The position numbers were made by a program, and so were the translations under genes. The notes below the pieces were generated by a model. The model was not told the DNA's origin. It searched no databases and saw only the letters and a program-made list of their open reading frames with translations. A stretch of DNA of 64,000 nt from Lytechinus pictus (lineage: Eukaryota > Echinodermata > Echinoidea > Temnopleuroida > Toxopneustidae), in the NCBI RefSeq assembly GCF_037042905.1, contig NW_026974141.1:4890001-4954000 (forward strand). Reading direction: 5' to 3'. Of this stretch, positions 20,728-31,985 are shown piece by piece. Every line of letters begins with the position of its first letter. The first letter of the stretch is position 1.

Positions 20728-22435
20728 GTGTACTCACTTTTTGAGAGTCACAGCAAATATCTGTAATATGAATATGTTGTTCAAACACAAGTAAAGACCT
20801 TAATTTTTTAACGTCACGTTTTAAACGGGTCAAAATGCCCTATTTTAGTGACAACTTTTTTGTCTAAAAAGTTTTCAAGGGAAAATGTGCCCCCACCTGA
20901 AAATCTGCCACTGATTGAATACATATAAATCATTCAATTATAGACACGTGTAGTTCAGAATAATGCATAAATCCGAATGATTAATACATATATATATAAT
21001 AAGCTTAACGTTTTTACTTCTACTATTTTGATCCTGTTCAAAAACACAATTCGAATTAACTTCATCGCAGTGGTGCCAACCGGTGCCAACACTGAACACT
21101 TCAATGTTCTTGCTCGTAAATAAATACTGTTTTCCCGAAAGCACGAATCCAATTAATGCTTATTTAACCACATGTCTATCCCGGCTTTTGTATGAAAAAT
21201 AAAGAGATCAGGCTCAGTGGGATTGAAAAGAAAAATCTTACCAGCGCCTGAACAAATCACGCTTGCATTATTTAGTCTGATACTTACCCTCTCGATGACT
21301 TTGAAATATTATGGTTGTTATTAAATCGAGTATTATACATCTGTTCTATGAAACTCGATTTTGAAAACATTTATTATAAAGATACTTATGAACAAATCAT
21401 ATTTGGTTTACATATTATAAAGCGCCTTCTCATATTTCAAGTTTACCTTATAAACGTACACTGTAAGTATTTTCAAACGAAATCTATGAAAAGGATGGAA
21501 GTTAGACTTTCATTTTGATGCCAAATAGTCTTATTAATTGGGATTAGTTGCAAACACGGTGTTCGATTAAAAGACACATCGGGGACACATCAAAGTATTA
21601 AGACAGTCACCCGCGCTGACAAAGTGGTAATCTCCCATTGAAATACCCCAACCAATCAAGGGGTCATCCTTCTATTGAAATCCGCCACCAGTCAGACCAC
21701 CTCTATGTTCAACAATAGGGTAATCTCCCCAATCAAGAATGGGGTAATTTAAATCTACCTTGACAATGGGGTAAGCCGAGCTCTCCCATTAAATACAGCT
21801 AGCAATGCACTGGCCCAGGTCATTTTCAACGTCCGGCTTTCGGGGAATTAAAATGAGCATCAAAGGGGTAGTTTTCTTGTTCTCGTTTTGTCCCCATACT
21901 AGAGCCTTGATTTTGGTTCTTTTCGTAATGTGTATTTTAATATGGTTTCCATTATACATCTCAGCATTTCGACATTTAATGTAGTTTAATACTTGTCTTT
22001 ATAAAGAGCAATATTACATAAAACCTGTTTGGCGCAGCAAATTATAACATAACGTTCCACTGATATTTTATCAACACATTTTTAATTAACCATGTAACTT
22101 CCCTCCTTATAGGTCTACTCTTAATATTAACATTCGAGTTATATTATTTGCCTATCATCTCTCCGTGCATTTTAATAATCAAATATATTTGGAAAAGGGG
22201 TGTTTACCAGGCGAAAGTGAAGGTCCTCACTTGTGCATGAACGACACATCCTCATTAAAATACATGCTGTGAGTTTCAAAGGGGGGCACACTTGTGTAAA
22301 AATGGCATATTTACATTAGCAATTGATAATGGCTCTCAAAGGGGGAGGGCGCAAGGGCCGGATGCCACCCCCCCCCCCGGTATCACTACTGTACCCTCCA
22401 GGTGCAGAATATAGACCCACTGACTTCTTTTAGTA
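20728..22435. other. Non-coding, nothing recognised
   Basis: AT-rich spacer. Short homologous phrases such as GGGTAATCTCCC repeat at 21625-21780, and a C-run sits near 22367-22378. No gene, RNA or complete element is supported. Confidence 0.5.
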
Positions 22436-22505
22436 TTATTATTATTATTATTATTACTTATTATTTGTACTGCGCTTTTCCCATTAGGCCCAAAGCGCTT
22501 ACAAT
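22436..22505 (-). repeat. SINE/L2-type 3' tail with ATT microsatellite
   Basis: Read on the minus strand: a GTAAGCGCTTTGGGCCTAAT block, then AAAAGCGC, then an AAT-repeat tail. This paired GCGCTTT / AAAAGCGC tail is common at the 3' end of L2-mobilised SINEs in aquatic animals. Only the tail is evident. Confidence 0.45.
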
Positions 22506-22647
22506 AGTAGAGGTCACAGAATAGACCACAATACTTTTGAGAGGCCAACTATTGTTCAAAATAAATACGGCGCCTATTAGATTGTATTGTGTTAATTCGG
22601 CAGGATCTGCGCCAGCATACACTCCATCCTTCTTGATCTAGTATGCC

Positions 22648-22815
22648 TAATACCTCGGTCACATTTGTTCTACGGCGGCCGTACGGCGAGTCGAAAACAG
22701 TCGTTTCAACAGTTTTTGTACCAGCTAAATATAGGTGGTTTGAATAAAAATGAATAAAACGGCTGTTTTCGACTCGCCGTACGGCCGCCGGAGAGCAAAT
22801 GTGACCGAGGCATTA
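22648..22815. mobile_element. Perfect-arm hairpin MITE (CCTCGGTCACATTTG)
   Basis: A 168-bp unit, TAATACCTCGGTCACATTTG to its near-complement at the right end. Arms of more than 50 bp include ACGGCGGCCGTACGGCGAGT and its complement, around a short AT loop. A second copy is at 25172-25316. The target duplication is not clear because the inverted repeat extends into TAATRCC. Confidence 0.8.
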
Positions 22816-24784
22816 CCATTTCCTGAACGTTTATTGATTTTTTTTGTGTGTAAAAGTATTTAAATTTGCAAGCTATACAGAATACAGCTATACGATTAAG
22901 AGGTGAAGTACAAAGTTGGAAGGGAAACTAGGCCAAAGAGGCTTTCGTATTACAAACTTTACGTCGGTAAATTATGTTTACCTTAGACACTGGGAATCTA
23001 ATTTGCAATAATTTGACACACACATATTGCATATAAATTCAGATATTTGATAGGAAGAAGAAATCAACGGCAATATGCACTACTGTATAAGTCAAACGTG
23101 AAGGTTAAAAAAATAAGTATAGAAAAGGTTTAGAAAAATTCAAAGGAAGAAATGAAGTTGGATGAAAAAAAAGAAGCTATTAAAATTAAGTTGACAAAAT
23201 TAAATATTGTGAGTAGAACTGAAAAATTGAAAGAAATAATTAAGCCTTCCCCAACCGCCGAACGGTTTTGAAGGGGATCACCATGCATAAAATCATGGTA
23301 CTTTTTACGTTTTGTACGCTATTTGGAGGAAAAAGAGTGTGGAGGCTTCAGCCCAGACCCCCTTCGGTTCTGTGTCTGCTGGATGGTAATCAAGAACACT
23401 TGGTCACTTAGTACTCTAGATCACAGGGGAAATTGATAAGAGAATAAAGACGGATCCCAGGTAAAAAGATAATATAGGTTTTCATGTCCAATTTCATGTC
23501 AGAGTCACTTAAATGTGTTAATTTGCATTTTAATTCACGCGATATTTTTTCCCCGGAGACATCGGTCATTCAAATTTTAGAATGGGATTCATTAAAATAC
23601 GCTATAATTCCTTTGTAAACATTCAACTCAATTCATGGTCAAGACTACCTCAAATTTGATAATTTTTATACTAAATTGTTAAGTGCTTTTGATTTCGTTT
23701 GAAAGTAAAGATGTTTGTAATGGTCTTACAAAGTAACGAAAATACTTTTTGTTCTAAATTTCGGGCAATGAAATTCAAGAATTGTGCATTTAATCAACAA
23801 TGACCGATATGACTGCTTGAGCATCCAATTTAATTTTTAAAATTTCAAATTAATGATATTTTATTCGTTTGTTTTGCACGACATCTGTATTATGTGTGAA
23901 TATATAAGTTTCTAGCATGTTAATGTTTAAACATAATGTATAATAAGAGTAAAATTGTTGTGCACTTTGGCTAAATTAGATATAGGCCTCTGTTTAGCTC
24001 AAATATGAATTTCAACGATGCCCTTGTCCATTTTCCCACAAAAACGCTTGCATTTTATGAGTTTATTATTTTCTGTCACAGTATAGCGTTTCAATGTAGA
24101 TATTTAAATGCCATCATTTTGGGACCCAGGTATGATTTATATTGCATCTTTTGCAAAGGGTTTTGCATTTCGTTTACAAAGAAGTTAAGGACAATTCCAT
24201 ATTTTTCCTTTTCACCCGACAATGCTGACTGTGTGGGCTCAGTGTGATGAAAAAAAATCTTACCCGCGCCTGAACATTTACTTTTAGAAAGTCAGTGTCT
24301 TAACGGTATATTCTTCAAAATAAAGCAACTCGTTCTATTTAAAAAAATCAAATCTAAATCTAATTGAACTTTGTCACTACTGAAACCTGAAACGAAAAAC
24401 TATAAAAAGAAATTGTGAAAGCGTAACTTTGGAAAATGTACCCCCGATGGACTAGGCACACCGATACAAGGACACAATGATATTCAGATCAGTGACTAGA
24501 GATCGGGCGTTCAATAGTTTGCCTAAACCGCCGATATCGTGAACATAGAGGGCGCTAATGCAAAAACATATTATCGGAGAGCCAACCGTACCGAAACATG
24601 TCAGAAGAAAAGATAAAAGCGAACGCTTCCGTTTTCGCTGCAAAAGGGCACGCTGGCGTCTTGAATGGCAAGAGCACTGACCCGTAGGAAAGAAAAATGG
24701 ACAATGGCACGCTCAGCGGGTTCGCCGTAGAATATAAAGGTAAAGACGCACGCACACTTTTGACAACACGCCTAATAGCATAAG
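22816..24784. other. Non-coding, nothing recognised
   Basis: AT-rich spacer. An 80-codon frame at 24005-24247 has no motif. A segment near 24680-24750 is shared with about 9757-9830. Confidence 0.5.
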
Positions 24785-24980
24785 AAAACGGAAAGTGGAG
24801 ATGTGACATCATCAGCCCACCTAAAGAATATTCATGATGCCTGTTTCACAAAATATTGCTAAATTTCAAACTTCAATAACTTTATCTTTTTTTATCCGAT
24901 TTTGATGAGATTTTTGGCATTTTGCTCAGTGAATTCTACTCTATGTATTAAGATATTTTCACCCCGGACCATCCCTTTAA
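24785..24980. repeat. Half of a TTAA-MITE relative (inverted copy of 6020-6215)
   Basis: Reads as the complement of the block at 6020-6215: GTGACATCATCAGCCCACCT at the left, ATCCGATTTTGATGAGATTT inside, and CATCCCTTTAAAGG at the right end. It is one arm of the AAGTCCACC-type MITE superfamily. Confidence 0.55.
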
Positions 24981-25171
24981 AGGCTTTGGAATGTATTGGT
25001 GTTACCATGAACTTTCCATATTTCTGCTCCAATTCTGACATGTACCATATAGCAAAGTCGCCGTTTCCTAAGTATAAAACATAGGAGTTCATTATTATAA
25101 TATATTCATTTATATCTAAATGTGAAACAAATGTTGGAAAATAAGGAAATGCAAGGTTGGACATGACCACT

Positions 25172-25316
25172 TATACCATGGTCACATTTGCTCTACGGCG
25201 GCAATACGGCAAGTCGAAAAATCCCGTATTCAAGTAGTTTGAATTTTTTTTTATTAAAACGGCTGTTTTCGGTTTGCCGTACGGCCGCCGTAGAGCAAAT
25301 GTGACCCGAGGTATTA
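25172..25316. mobile_element. Hairpin MITE, second CCTCGGTCACATTTG copy
   Basis: Diverged copy of 22648-22815. GGTCACATTTGCTCTACGGC on the left pairs with GCCGTAGAGCAAATGTGACC on the right. The right arm is better preserved than the left. Confidence 0.75.
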
Positions 25317-25409
25317 CATCCCATTATGACAAAATATCCATTCTAATCAATTTTTACTGCTGGTATTGATCAAACAACCTATAAGATTTTGGCTCTTTTT
25401 TGCTAACAG

Positions 25410-25704
25410 AGGAATGATTTGCTTAAATTCAACAGGTCAAAGAGCACAAAACATATTCCACGCACTGCGCACGGGGAAGCACACATCCGAATACGGGCAG
25501 TCTCTTCTGGAAGCGTACATGGAATTCCGGTGTTTGACACAAGGGTTTGCTCAGAGGAAAAAAGGGGACAGAGAACCATTCTTCCTTGAGAAGAATAGGT
25601 CCCCTCTTTCCAACCCCGGCCAAACCATGTCAAGGCTATGGCAAGCGCAGCAACTCCCTGAGAGATTCCTGCCGACAAATGTCAGGAAAACTGCAGCCAC
25701 ATAC
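25410..25704 (+). CDS. Candidate internal exon, tyrosine-recombinase-like protein
   Basis: A 295-bp open block bounded by a pyrimidine-rich acceptor (TTTTTTGCTAACAG) and a donor GTAAGA. It encodes 98 full codons after one leading base. The peptide contains GQRAQNIFHALRT near its start and PFFLEKNRSPLSNPGQTMSR then LPTNVRKTAATY at its end. The spacing of a GQR block, a FFL block and a final T-x-x-RK-x-AAT block resembles the tyrosine-recombinase-like (Crypton/DIRS-derived) proteins found widely in fish and invertebrates. The catalytic Tyr cannot be assigned. It joins in phase to 27508-27546. Alternative: an exon of an unrelated host gene. Splice sites and composition are direct; family is a by-eye inference. 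Confidence 0.4.
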
Positions 25705-25740
25705 GTAAGAATGACTCCCATATCATTTTACAGTTAAACT

Positions 25741-25859
25741 TGTGTTAGTGTCTACCTGTCTATAGTAGTCACCTGCCTTGATAGTGACCAATAAAACCAA
25801 TTTCCCGTGGAGGAAGATTGTGTCAGATTGGGTGGCCACTATAGACAGGTTCCAACACA
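25741..25859. mobile_element. 119-bp hairpin MITE
   Basis: TGTGTTAGTGTCTACCTGTC then TATAGTAG at the left pairs with the complement of CACTATAGACAGGTTCCAAC then ACA at the right. It is short, non-coding, and sits in the putative intron after the 25410-25704 exon. Confidence 0.6.
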
Positions 25860-26410
25860 TACATTGTGATTGTTTTATTATGAGTATTTGGATTTTTGAT
25901 TATACATAATGAACACAACATGGTGGTTTGTGAAACAGTCTCACCTGATTTTGCGATCAATGAAATATGCAATATGACCTTTTGATCGCTAGATGGCCTT
26001 TTACTCCATCATTCTCATGGACACACAAATGTGGTTTTACTCCAAAAACCCAGAACCTAGGATTCACAAATAAAAAAATTCTTGTAATGAATCGTAACAA
26101 TATTGTAAACCTTTATCCCAAGAAAATGTGTGGATGGGGACTTGTATAGCTTCCACCAAAGTCTTCGTAAGGTAGACATGAACATTTATATTTGAAGAAA
26201 ATGCTAATTTAACTGTTAAGTCTATTGGTGATTTTATGTAATCTGGACCTAGCAGCAAAGTGAGCTGCTTGAAATAAATGTGTGTGTTTTGAATTCATTC
26301 AATATAAAATAGGCGAATATGAATCTAACAACAAGAGAGGCAGAAGAGATTGCCGACTTCGTGTCACACCTGCCAAACAATGCGAAAAAGTTTTATACCC
26401 AGATTGACAG

Positions 26411-26669
26411 GGCCCCGTCTTACAAAGAGTTACGATTGGTCCAATCGATCGTAAGTCTATGGAAATCCAACAGTGGCATAATTTTTTCCCAGAAAATTTG
26501 CGAAATCTCCTTTGAAAACAAAGGCAAACACACCAAATTGTCAAGAATTCAATGAATTTATGAAAATATCTAGACATTTTTTAACAAAGATGTATCTTTA
26601 GATGTGGGTGTTGCTGGCTTTCCATAGTTGAGTTTGATCAGATCTATTGCAACTCTTTGAGACGGGGCC
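26411..26669. mobile_element. 259-bp MITE with GGCCCCGTCT ends, CWG target
   Basis: Left end GGCCCCGTCTTACAAAGAGT pairs with the right end complement (ACTCTTTGAGACGGGGCC has one gap). It is flanked by CAG (26408-26410) and CTG (26670-26672), the same CWG pattern seen at the 157-bp MITEs but with a differing centre base. Its interior is related to about 248-370. It lies within the putative intron 25705-27507. Confidence 0.7.
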
Positions 26670-26672
26670 CTG

Positions 26673-27507
26673 GTGTACTGTGTGCTATCTTTTGTTTATA
26701 GTTGCAATGTTAACAATACCATCTAGGGAAATTACTCCAATACAGTATTGGATTTAAGTTAGCAAATCGAAGGAACTTAAACACTCTCCCGGTTCTGATT
26801 AGCAGTTATAAAGTTTCCGATCCTATAACTTTAATTCATATCTTCATTAGTGAAAAGCAACATATTATCCCCATTGACATTTCATCATTTGTTTCAGTCA
26901 GCATTTTTCCTCTAACAACGGTTTGTGACTGGCGCGCCATGGGTACACTTCCTCATTCCACTTCTGTCTGTCAGCATCGTCCTTGTTCATACCACCCTTG
27001 CTGATGCCCTTGTTCATCATGTTGCACCTTTAAACTAGACCACCTTAAGAGATAGCTGTGAATAGGAATGGGTTACTTTGGTATAACTGAGAATGATCTG
27101 TCTTCACCACAGTTTCATGCAAGGTGTTGCAAGCTATAGAATAAATAGTAATGGTTTATTGCCAATACATGATTGGCAGCCAGTGGCTGAAATATGCATG
27201 TGTACAAAATATAGGAACATACAAAGAGTAGATTTAAAAAAAATGCATTCAATACATAGATGACACAAAAAGGTTACTCAAAGATATTTATTATAATAGA
27301 TTAAATTACACAAAGAATTTCATTATATACAAATTCAATTCCAAAATCAAGTGCAAGTCTGATGATTTAAAACAAACTGGTAGTTGATTTCGTTCAATTT
27401 CAACTTGAGTTTATGTCAATGCAATTTCAACCCAGATTGCTCGTTTTTTTTTCCGAATTATAGTTTAGTGCTCAATGTTTTCATTGTAATATAATTTCAC
27501 ATTTCAG
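26673..27507. other. Putative intron remainder, nothing recognised
   Basis: AT-rich sequence ending in a good polypyrimidine/acceptor (TTTCACATTTCAG). No independent feature is supported. Confidence 0.45.
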
Positions 27508-27546
27508 GTAGGATTCAAGGCACAACTCCAGGAATATCCAAGTTGA
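27508..27546 (+). CDS. Candidate terminal exon of the 25.4-kb gene
   Basis: Begins directly after TTTCACATTTCAG. Joined in phase 0 to the donor at 25704, it adds VGFKAQLQEYPS and a TGA stop (27544-27546), giving a natural-looking C-terminus. The short length makes the call weak on its own; the matching phase and strong acceptor are the support. Confidence 0.35.
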   Translation, partial: VGFKAQLQEYPS

Positions 27547-27549
27547 CTG

Positions 27550-28337
27550 ACTGCCATATCGAGAGTTGAAGCCTTCTTCGGAACATCCTTGGATCATACA
27601 TATTCAGCAGGAATGCAGGATGGATTGGAAGTGTAGCCTGCAAAAATGCTGATGCAAGTCTTCGTTGGTTTGAGATTATACCTGTTCTTCCAGTATTTTC
27701 TAACCTTGAATTTGTAAGAAATATTTTGTATTTCATAGGTTTCACTCTTTCAGGTAAAACCCTGAATTCATATTTTAGCAATCTATTTTGAAGCTACATG
27801 TACATGTATAGGGAACATCCTTTCCCATTAAAAATTATGGCCCTCTGATTGATCCAATGTGGTCGTTGGTGATGATCTGTCTTCACCATTTTGTCTTGAC
27901 AAAATATGGAATTTACATGCATGACAGTCATGGCATAACATATTTAATCAAAATAAGTGAAGTTATCAGTAATCCAAGAAAAAAATTCTGGTTGGTGTCT
28001 AGTGAGAGGCTAAACCCAGATCTACATCTGTAAGACCCCCCCCCCCGGGGGTGGGGGGGGGGGGGGACACAGGCCCTCACTTTTTTTTTTACCCCTCTCC
28101 ATACCTTGTACATACCCTGCTTAGAAGAAATAGTTCCACCGTTAACACAATGGGGAATCATCCTCGTATTTTTCAGTACAGGCGTATATCAAAATGGTAT
28201 GAATTACATATTCACATACTATGCTATGTGAACGCATTGGAGAAGGGTCCACAATTTGAAATTCCATACACGCTGTGTGTGTAATACAATGATTTTAAGA
28301 AGATACTTGTTTAGACTTTATAGAGTAATTCTAATAT
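27550..28337. other. Non-coding, poly-C/poly-G palindrome inside
   Basis: No gene is supported. A C-run adjoining a G-run at about 28037-28066 forms an unusual GC palindrome, followed by a T-run. Confidence 0.5.
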
Positions 28338-28972
28338 GTGGAGCGTTTCGTCAACCTTTTTTGTCCGACAAGTTGTCAGATCTGGGGTCAGTTGCAGAAA
28401 GAGTTGCGTTTGATCACAATTCTTTTTTTTCGCAAAATCTTGCGCAACTTAATTTTTAGCCAATGAAGCACCCGTATTCGGGACTTGATTATGATTGGCT
28501 GAAGGACACTTTCCTTGTTAATGATTGGCTGACAGACACTGTTACTGTGGTATATGTCGGACAAAACTGGGGGGTGTTTCATGAAAGTTGTCAGCACTGA
28601 CTGAATTGTCAGAGCTGACAATTTCAGTGAAATACTTGGTTTTTTGGGGGCTGACAGGCACTAACCTCTGACTGTTACCATGGAAACTGTCGGAGAAAGA
28701 CAAATTGTCAGTGCTGACAACTTAATGAAACGGTCCCCTGGGGTCAGTTGCAGAAAGAGTTGCGTTTGATCACAACTCTTTTTTCGCAAAATCTTGCGCA
28801 ACTTAATTTTCAGCCAATGAAGCACCCGTATTCGGGACTTGATTATGATTGGCTGAAGGACACTTTCCTTGTTAATGATTGGCTGACAGACACTGTTACT
28901 GTGGTATATGTGTGACAAAACAGGACTTGTCGGATCACACGTTCGAAAGTCATTTCATGATAAAATCTTGTA
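28338..28972. mobile_element. Mosaic of CWG-type MITEs with an internal duplication
   Basis: The left ~45 bp (GGAGCGTTTC, then TGTCCGACAAGTTGTCAGAT) and the right ~50 bp (ACAGGACTTGTCGGATCA) match the two ends of the 157-bp MITE family. Between them is a roughly 178-bp segment (CTGGGGTCAGTTGCAGAAAG onward) present twice, at about 28382-28560 and 28738-28915. The copies are separated by a different 168-bp MITE. The duplicated segment contains a hairpin (GTTGCG ... CGCAAC) and the GATTGGCTGA block of the 157-bp family. Confidence 0.65.
28570..28737. mobile_element. 168-bp MITE with CTG duplication, nested in the mosaic
   Basis: Ends GGGGGTGTTTCATGAAAGTT and the approximate complement GACAACTTAATGAAACGGTC then CC, with inner arms GTTGTCAGCACTGAC and GTCAGTGCTGACAAC. 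Both flanks are CTG (28567-28569, 28738-28740). A GTTACCATGGAAAC palindrome lies inside. It is a relative of the 157-bp family. Confidence 0.75.
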
Positions 28973-29273
28973 ATTCAACATCTTCATGAGATAGCTCTTA
29001 TGCGATGAAAGCAATATAAAAAGTGCTTCAAACCCTTAAACAGGCTAGGAAAACAACATCTCTAGCCAACCTTATCTAGATCTTTTTAAAACTTTGATTT
29101 ATTTTCGCGCCACATTTGGATGCATCCTCGTATGTGTGCATATTGCGCGTATGGTTACCTTTAACATGAATATTTATGATTAATCATTGCAAAAGTAGAT
29201 ATTGGGTATTAATGAGGGCGTGCTACTCAAGCTTATTAAATGGGGCCCGTGAAGGGAGAGGCTGGAATTTATA

Positions 29274-29490
29274 CACAGTAAAAAAATTATACAACGCTGT
29301 TTACAATATGAACCTTACAGTAATTGTTTAAACAGTTTTAACAAGTGCTTAAATCTTAAGCAACAAAGTTTAATTTTCAATATCTAATCTTTAATAAATT
29401 AAACATGATTGTTTAAACGGTTAAACAAATATTTTAAGGTTCATATAGTAAACAGCGTTGTATACAATCTTAAACAGCGTTTTTACTGTG
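29274..29490. mobile_element. 217-bp Tc1/mariner-type MITE, TA duplication
   Basis: Ends CACAGTAAAAA ... TTTTTACTGTG, with further inverted blocks (ACAACGCTGTTTAC and GTAAACAGCGTTGT; ATGAACCTTA and TAAGGTTCAT). It is flanked by TA on both sides. It splits a local duplication: the GGGAGAGGCTGGAATTTATA phrase at about 29254-29273 recurs near 29674-29694. Confidence 0.75.
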
Positions 29491-29494
29491 TAAT

Positions 29495-29760
29495 AATGTA
29501 CCATTTATCAATTTCATGCCAGATCTAAAGTCTTTAATAGCAAAAAAAAAAATAGAAACTAAGACTGCTCAAACTTCATCACCATCAGGAGACAGTGAAT
29601 TTGAAAAAAAAAAATGTATTGAGATCTGTTGGAAGCATACCCTTGCTGTATCAAAACGCTAGTACATGAAGTAAGGGAGAGGCTGGAATTTATAGCTATG
29701 TACGATTTATTAATTTCATGCCGGATCTAAAGCCTTTAATAGCAACACGATTACAAAATA
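29495..29760. repeat. Local duplication around 29.5 and 29.7 kb
   Basis: ATTTCATGCCAGATCTAAAG at about 29510 and ATTTCATGCCGGATCTAAAG at about 29713 head matching blocks about 203 bp apart. With the two GGGAGAGGCTGGAATTTATA phrases this indicates a segmental duplication, one copy of which received the TA MITE. A related phrase (TTGGAAGCATASCCTTGCTG) occurs again near 63573. Confidence 0.55.
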
Positions 29761-30514
29761 GTAACTACACATCCACAGTGGATAGCATTTCAGGAAGGCA
29801 AGGCAAAGTGATATTTCTTCCAAACTTGGACAGCCTTCCTTCTTCCTGCGGATGTAGTCACACGGTAGTATGATCTCTTTCAAGATAGAATTTGAATTTG
29901 AATTTATTAACAACCTTAGTTCATATGGCATGAATATTTTGTTTTAAACTATATACAATGATATCATAATAAAAAACATTCATAACTGTATGTCGTATAA
30001 ATCAGTAATACATCAATACATAGATTTCCAATTATTATAAATATAAACATCTATAAACAAAGAGAAATGACGAATTGAAATTTAACATAAATAAGGTGTA
30101 GCATAATGCAATATACATAAGTTATCTAATTATCGAATACAAAATAAGTACATAAATGTATAACGTTAGAGATATATCTTTGGTAATGTTGGCTTTAGTG
30201 GATTTTAGATAGCTTGAATGAAATTTAAAAAGAAAACTGTACTTGGTGTTAAAACTCACCCCTTTTGTTTATAATCGCTTTAAAGAACTTACAAAAATTA
30301 TCAATTATGTTTTCATTATCAAGTTTCATTATGAATATAAATTTGTCTTCATCGCTAAGGTTCTTAAACTGTTTATACATTTCAGCTATTTTTTCAAAAA
30401 ACACCACCCTTTCAGTTGTGTGTACATTACATTCTATTATCGTGTGATACTCATCCCCAACCCTTCCTGAATTACCATTATTGCACGTTCTTAAATGTGA
30501 GGGTATTTTATCTG

Positions 30515-30671
30515 GGGAGCGTTTCATCAACATGTCTGTCCGAAAAGTTGTCAGATCTGACATCTTTCCTTGATTTTGATTGGCTGAGAGGCAGTGTTAC
30601 TATGGTAACTGTCGGATTAAACAGGACTTGTCGGGTAAAACGTCCGACAAGTCCTTTCATGAAACGCTCCC
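30515..30671. mobile_element. 157-bp MITE copy 1 (GGGAGCGTTTCAT), CTG duplication
   Basis: Ends GGGAGCGTTTCATCAACATG and CCTTTCATGAAACGCTCCC, flanked by CTG at 30512-30514 and 30672-30674. Inner arms: GTCCGAAAAGTTGTCAGA and the CGTCCGACAAGTCC block. The centre holds GATTGGCTGA and the palindrome GTTACTATGGTAAC (30596-30609). It interrupts LINE ORF2; removing it with one CTG restores the frame across the Cys/His-like block. Confidence 0.88.
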
Positions 30672-31556
30672 CTGGACGTCTATGTCTTCCAGTTTCAATT
30701 GGTAAATTATGGGAACTTATTCTAAATCGACAGATGTTTTTCCGTATTTTCAGATTTTTAACAGTGAATAGACATTTCTCTGTTTGTATATTCTGTTTAA
30801 AAAGTTTATAAGTTCTCAATTTATTTTGTTCAACATCATTTGCTCGATAATTACGTAAATCCAATAAGAACTGGCGATTGAAAATATCTTCAACTTTGTT
30901 TTTTATTTCTTTTTCTACTACTCTATCACTATCGACTATTTCACCTAGTTCTAAACAATTCTTATTCAGATCCAAATATATGTTAATTCCCTTGAGAAGG
31001 TGTTGCAGATTTCCTAGACAGCATTCGCAATTATCCTCAATCATCTTTTTGTTTTCTTCAAAGGAGTGATGTAGCAAAGAATCTTCATCTATACTTCTCA
31101 TTCGAGCATAATATTTTCCCAAGTTTCCGCTAATTTGTGTTATCAATGGATACATTCCAACTTCTGCAAGTACTGCTAAGTGGCTGCTCCTTTTGTTAAT
31201 TCCTAAGACATTTCTCAACCATTGAAACTGGACACACTGAATAACATTTCTCAGATACAACTTTGAATTACCATTTGCAAGCTCCGCTAACTTTTTAAAG
31301 TTGACGGTAAAAGCGCCCCATACCTCCGAACCAGATAAGAGTATTGGTTTTATTAAAAGTCAAATATTCGTGATGCGGTTTTTATATTTGGAAGATTGTA
31401 ACCAAACGATTGAAATAATTTGAATAATACTCTCTTGGCTTTATCTGCCAGATTAACTCTTGTATCTTTGAATGAACCGCAGTTATTGAAAACCAAACCT
31501 AAATATGTTGCATGTTTAACAACTTTAATGTTCTGACCGTTTACCTCGAAAGCCTG

Positions 31557-31713
31557 GGGAGCGTTTCATCAACATTTTTGTCCGACAAGTTGTCAGATCT
31601 GACATCTTTCGTCGATTCTGATTGGCTGAGAGGCACTGTTACTATAGTAGCTGTCGGATAAAATGGGACTTGTCGGATAAAACGTCTGACAAGTCCTTTC
31701 ATGAAACGCTCCC
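31557..31713. mobile_element. 157-bp MITE copy 2, CTG/CAG flanks
   Basis: The same 157-bp unit as copies 1 and 3, between CTG (31554-31556) and CAG (31714-31716). It lies in the RT-thumb region of the decayed LINE. Its length is identical to the other copies and its internal sequence nearly so. The flank disagreement is only at the middle base of CWG. Confidence 0.85.
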
Positions 31714-31738
31714 CAGATCTTTCAATTTTTTTTTCCAT

Positions 31739-31985
31739 TCTTGTTACAAATCTTATTATTATTTTACTCTACTTATATCATATTACCCTTGTATAAAATT
31801 TTGATAGGGGGTCTACATTTTACAAGCTTTGCTTTTTAGTAGACCCCTCCACTTTTTTCATTTCATTGCTACGTTTCAATCCTGTGTGTTATGCATTTTT
31901 TTCAGTGTTAAAATGATTTATTATAAATGTACTTTGATGATTGTGGAATATGAATATATCAATAAATAAAATAAATAAATAAAAA
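31739..31985 (+). mobile_element. Inserted 3' tail of another LINE, plus orientation
   Basis: About 245 bp breaks the RT frame of the host LINE right after the TDKTKMMIF block. It ends in an AATAAATAAATAAATAAA run typical of a retroposed 3' end, preceded by a phrase (GATTGTGGAATATGAATATA) often seen near LINE 3' ends. It is probably a 5'-truncated LINE copy. Boundaries are approximate. Confidence 0.5.

Noticed and set aside
30416-30811. 131-codon plus-strand frame
   Set aside because: It is antisense to the decayed LINE ORF2 and passes through a MITE; a shadow of the real coding strand.
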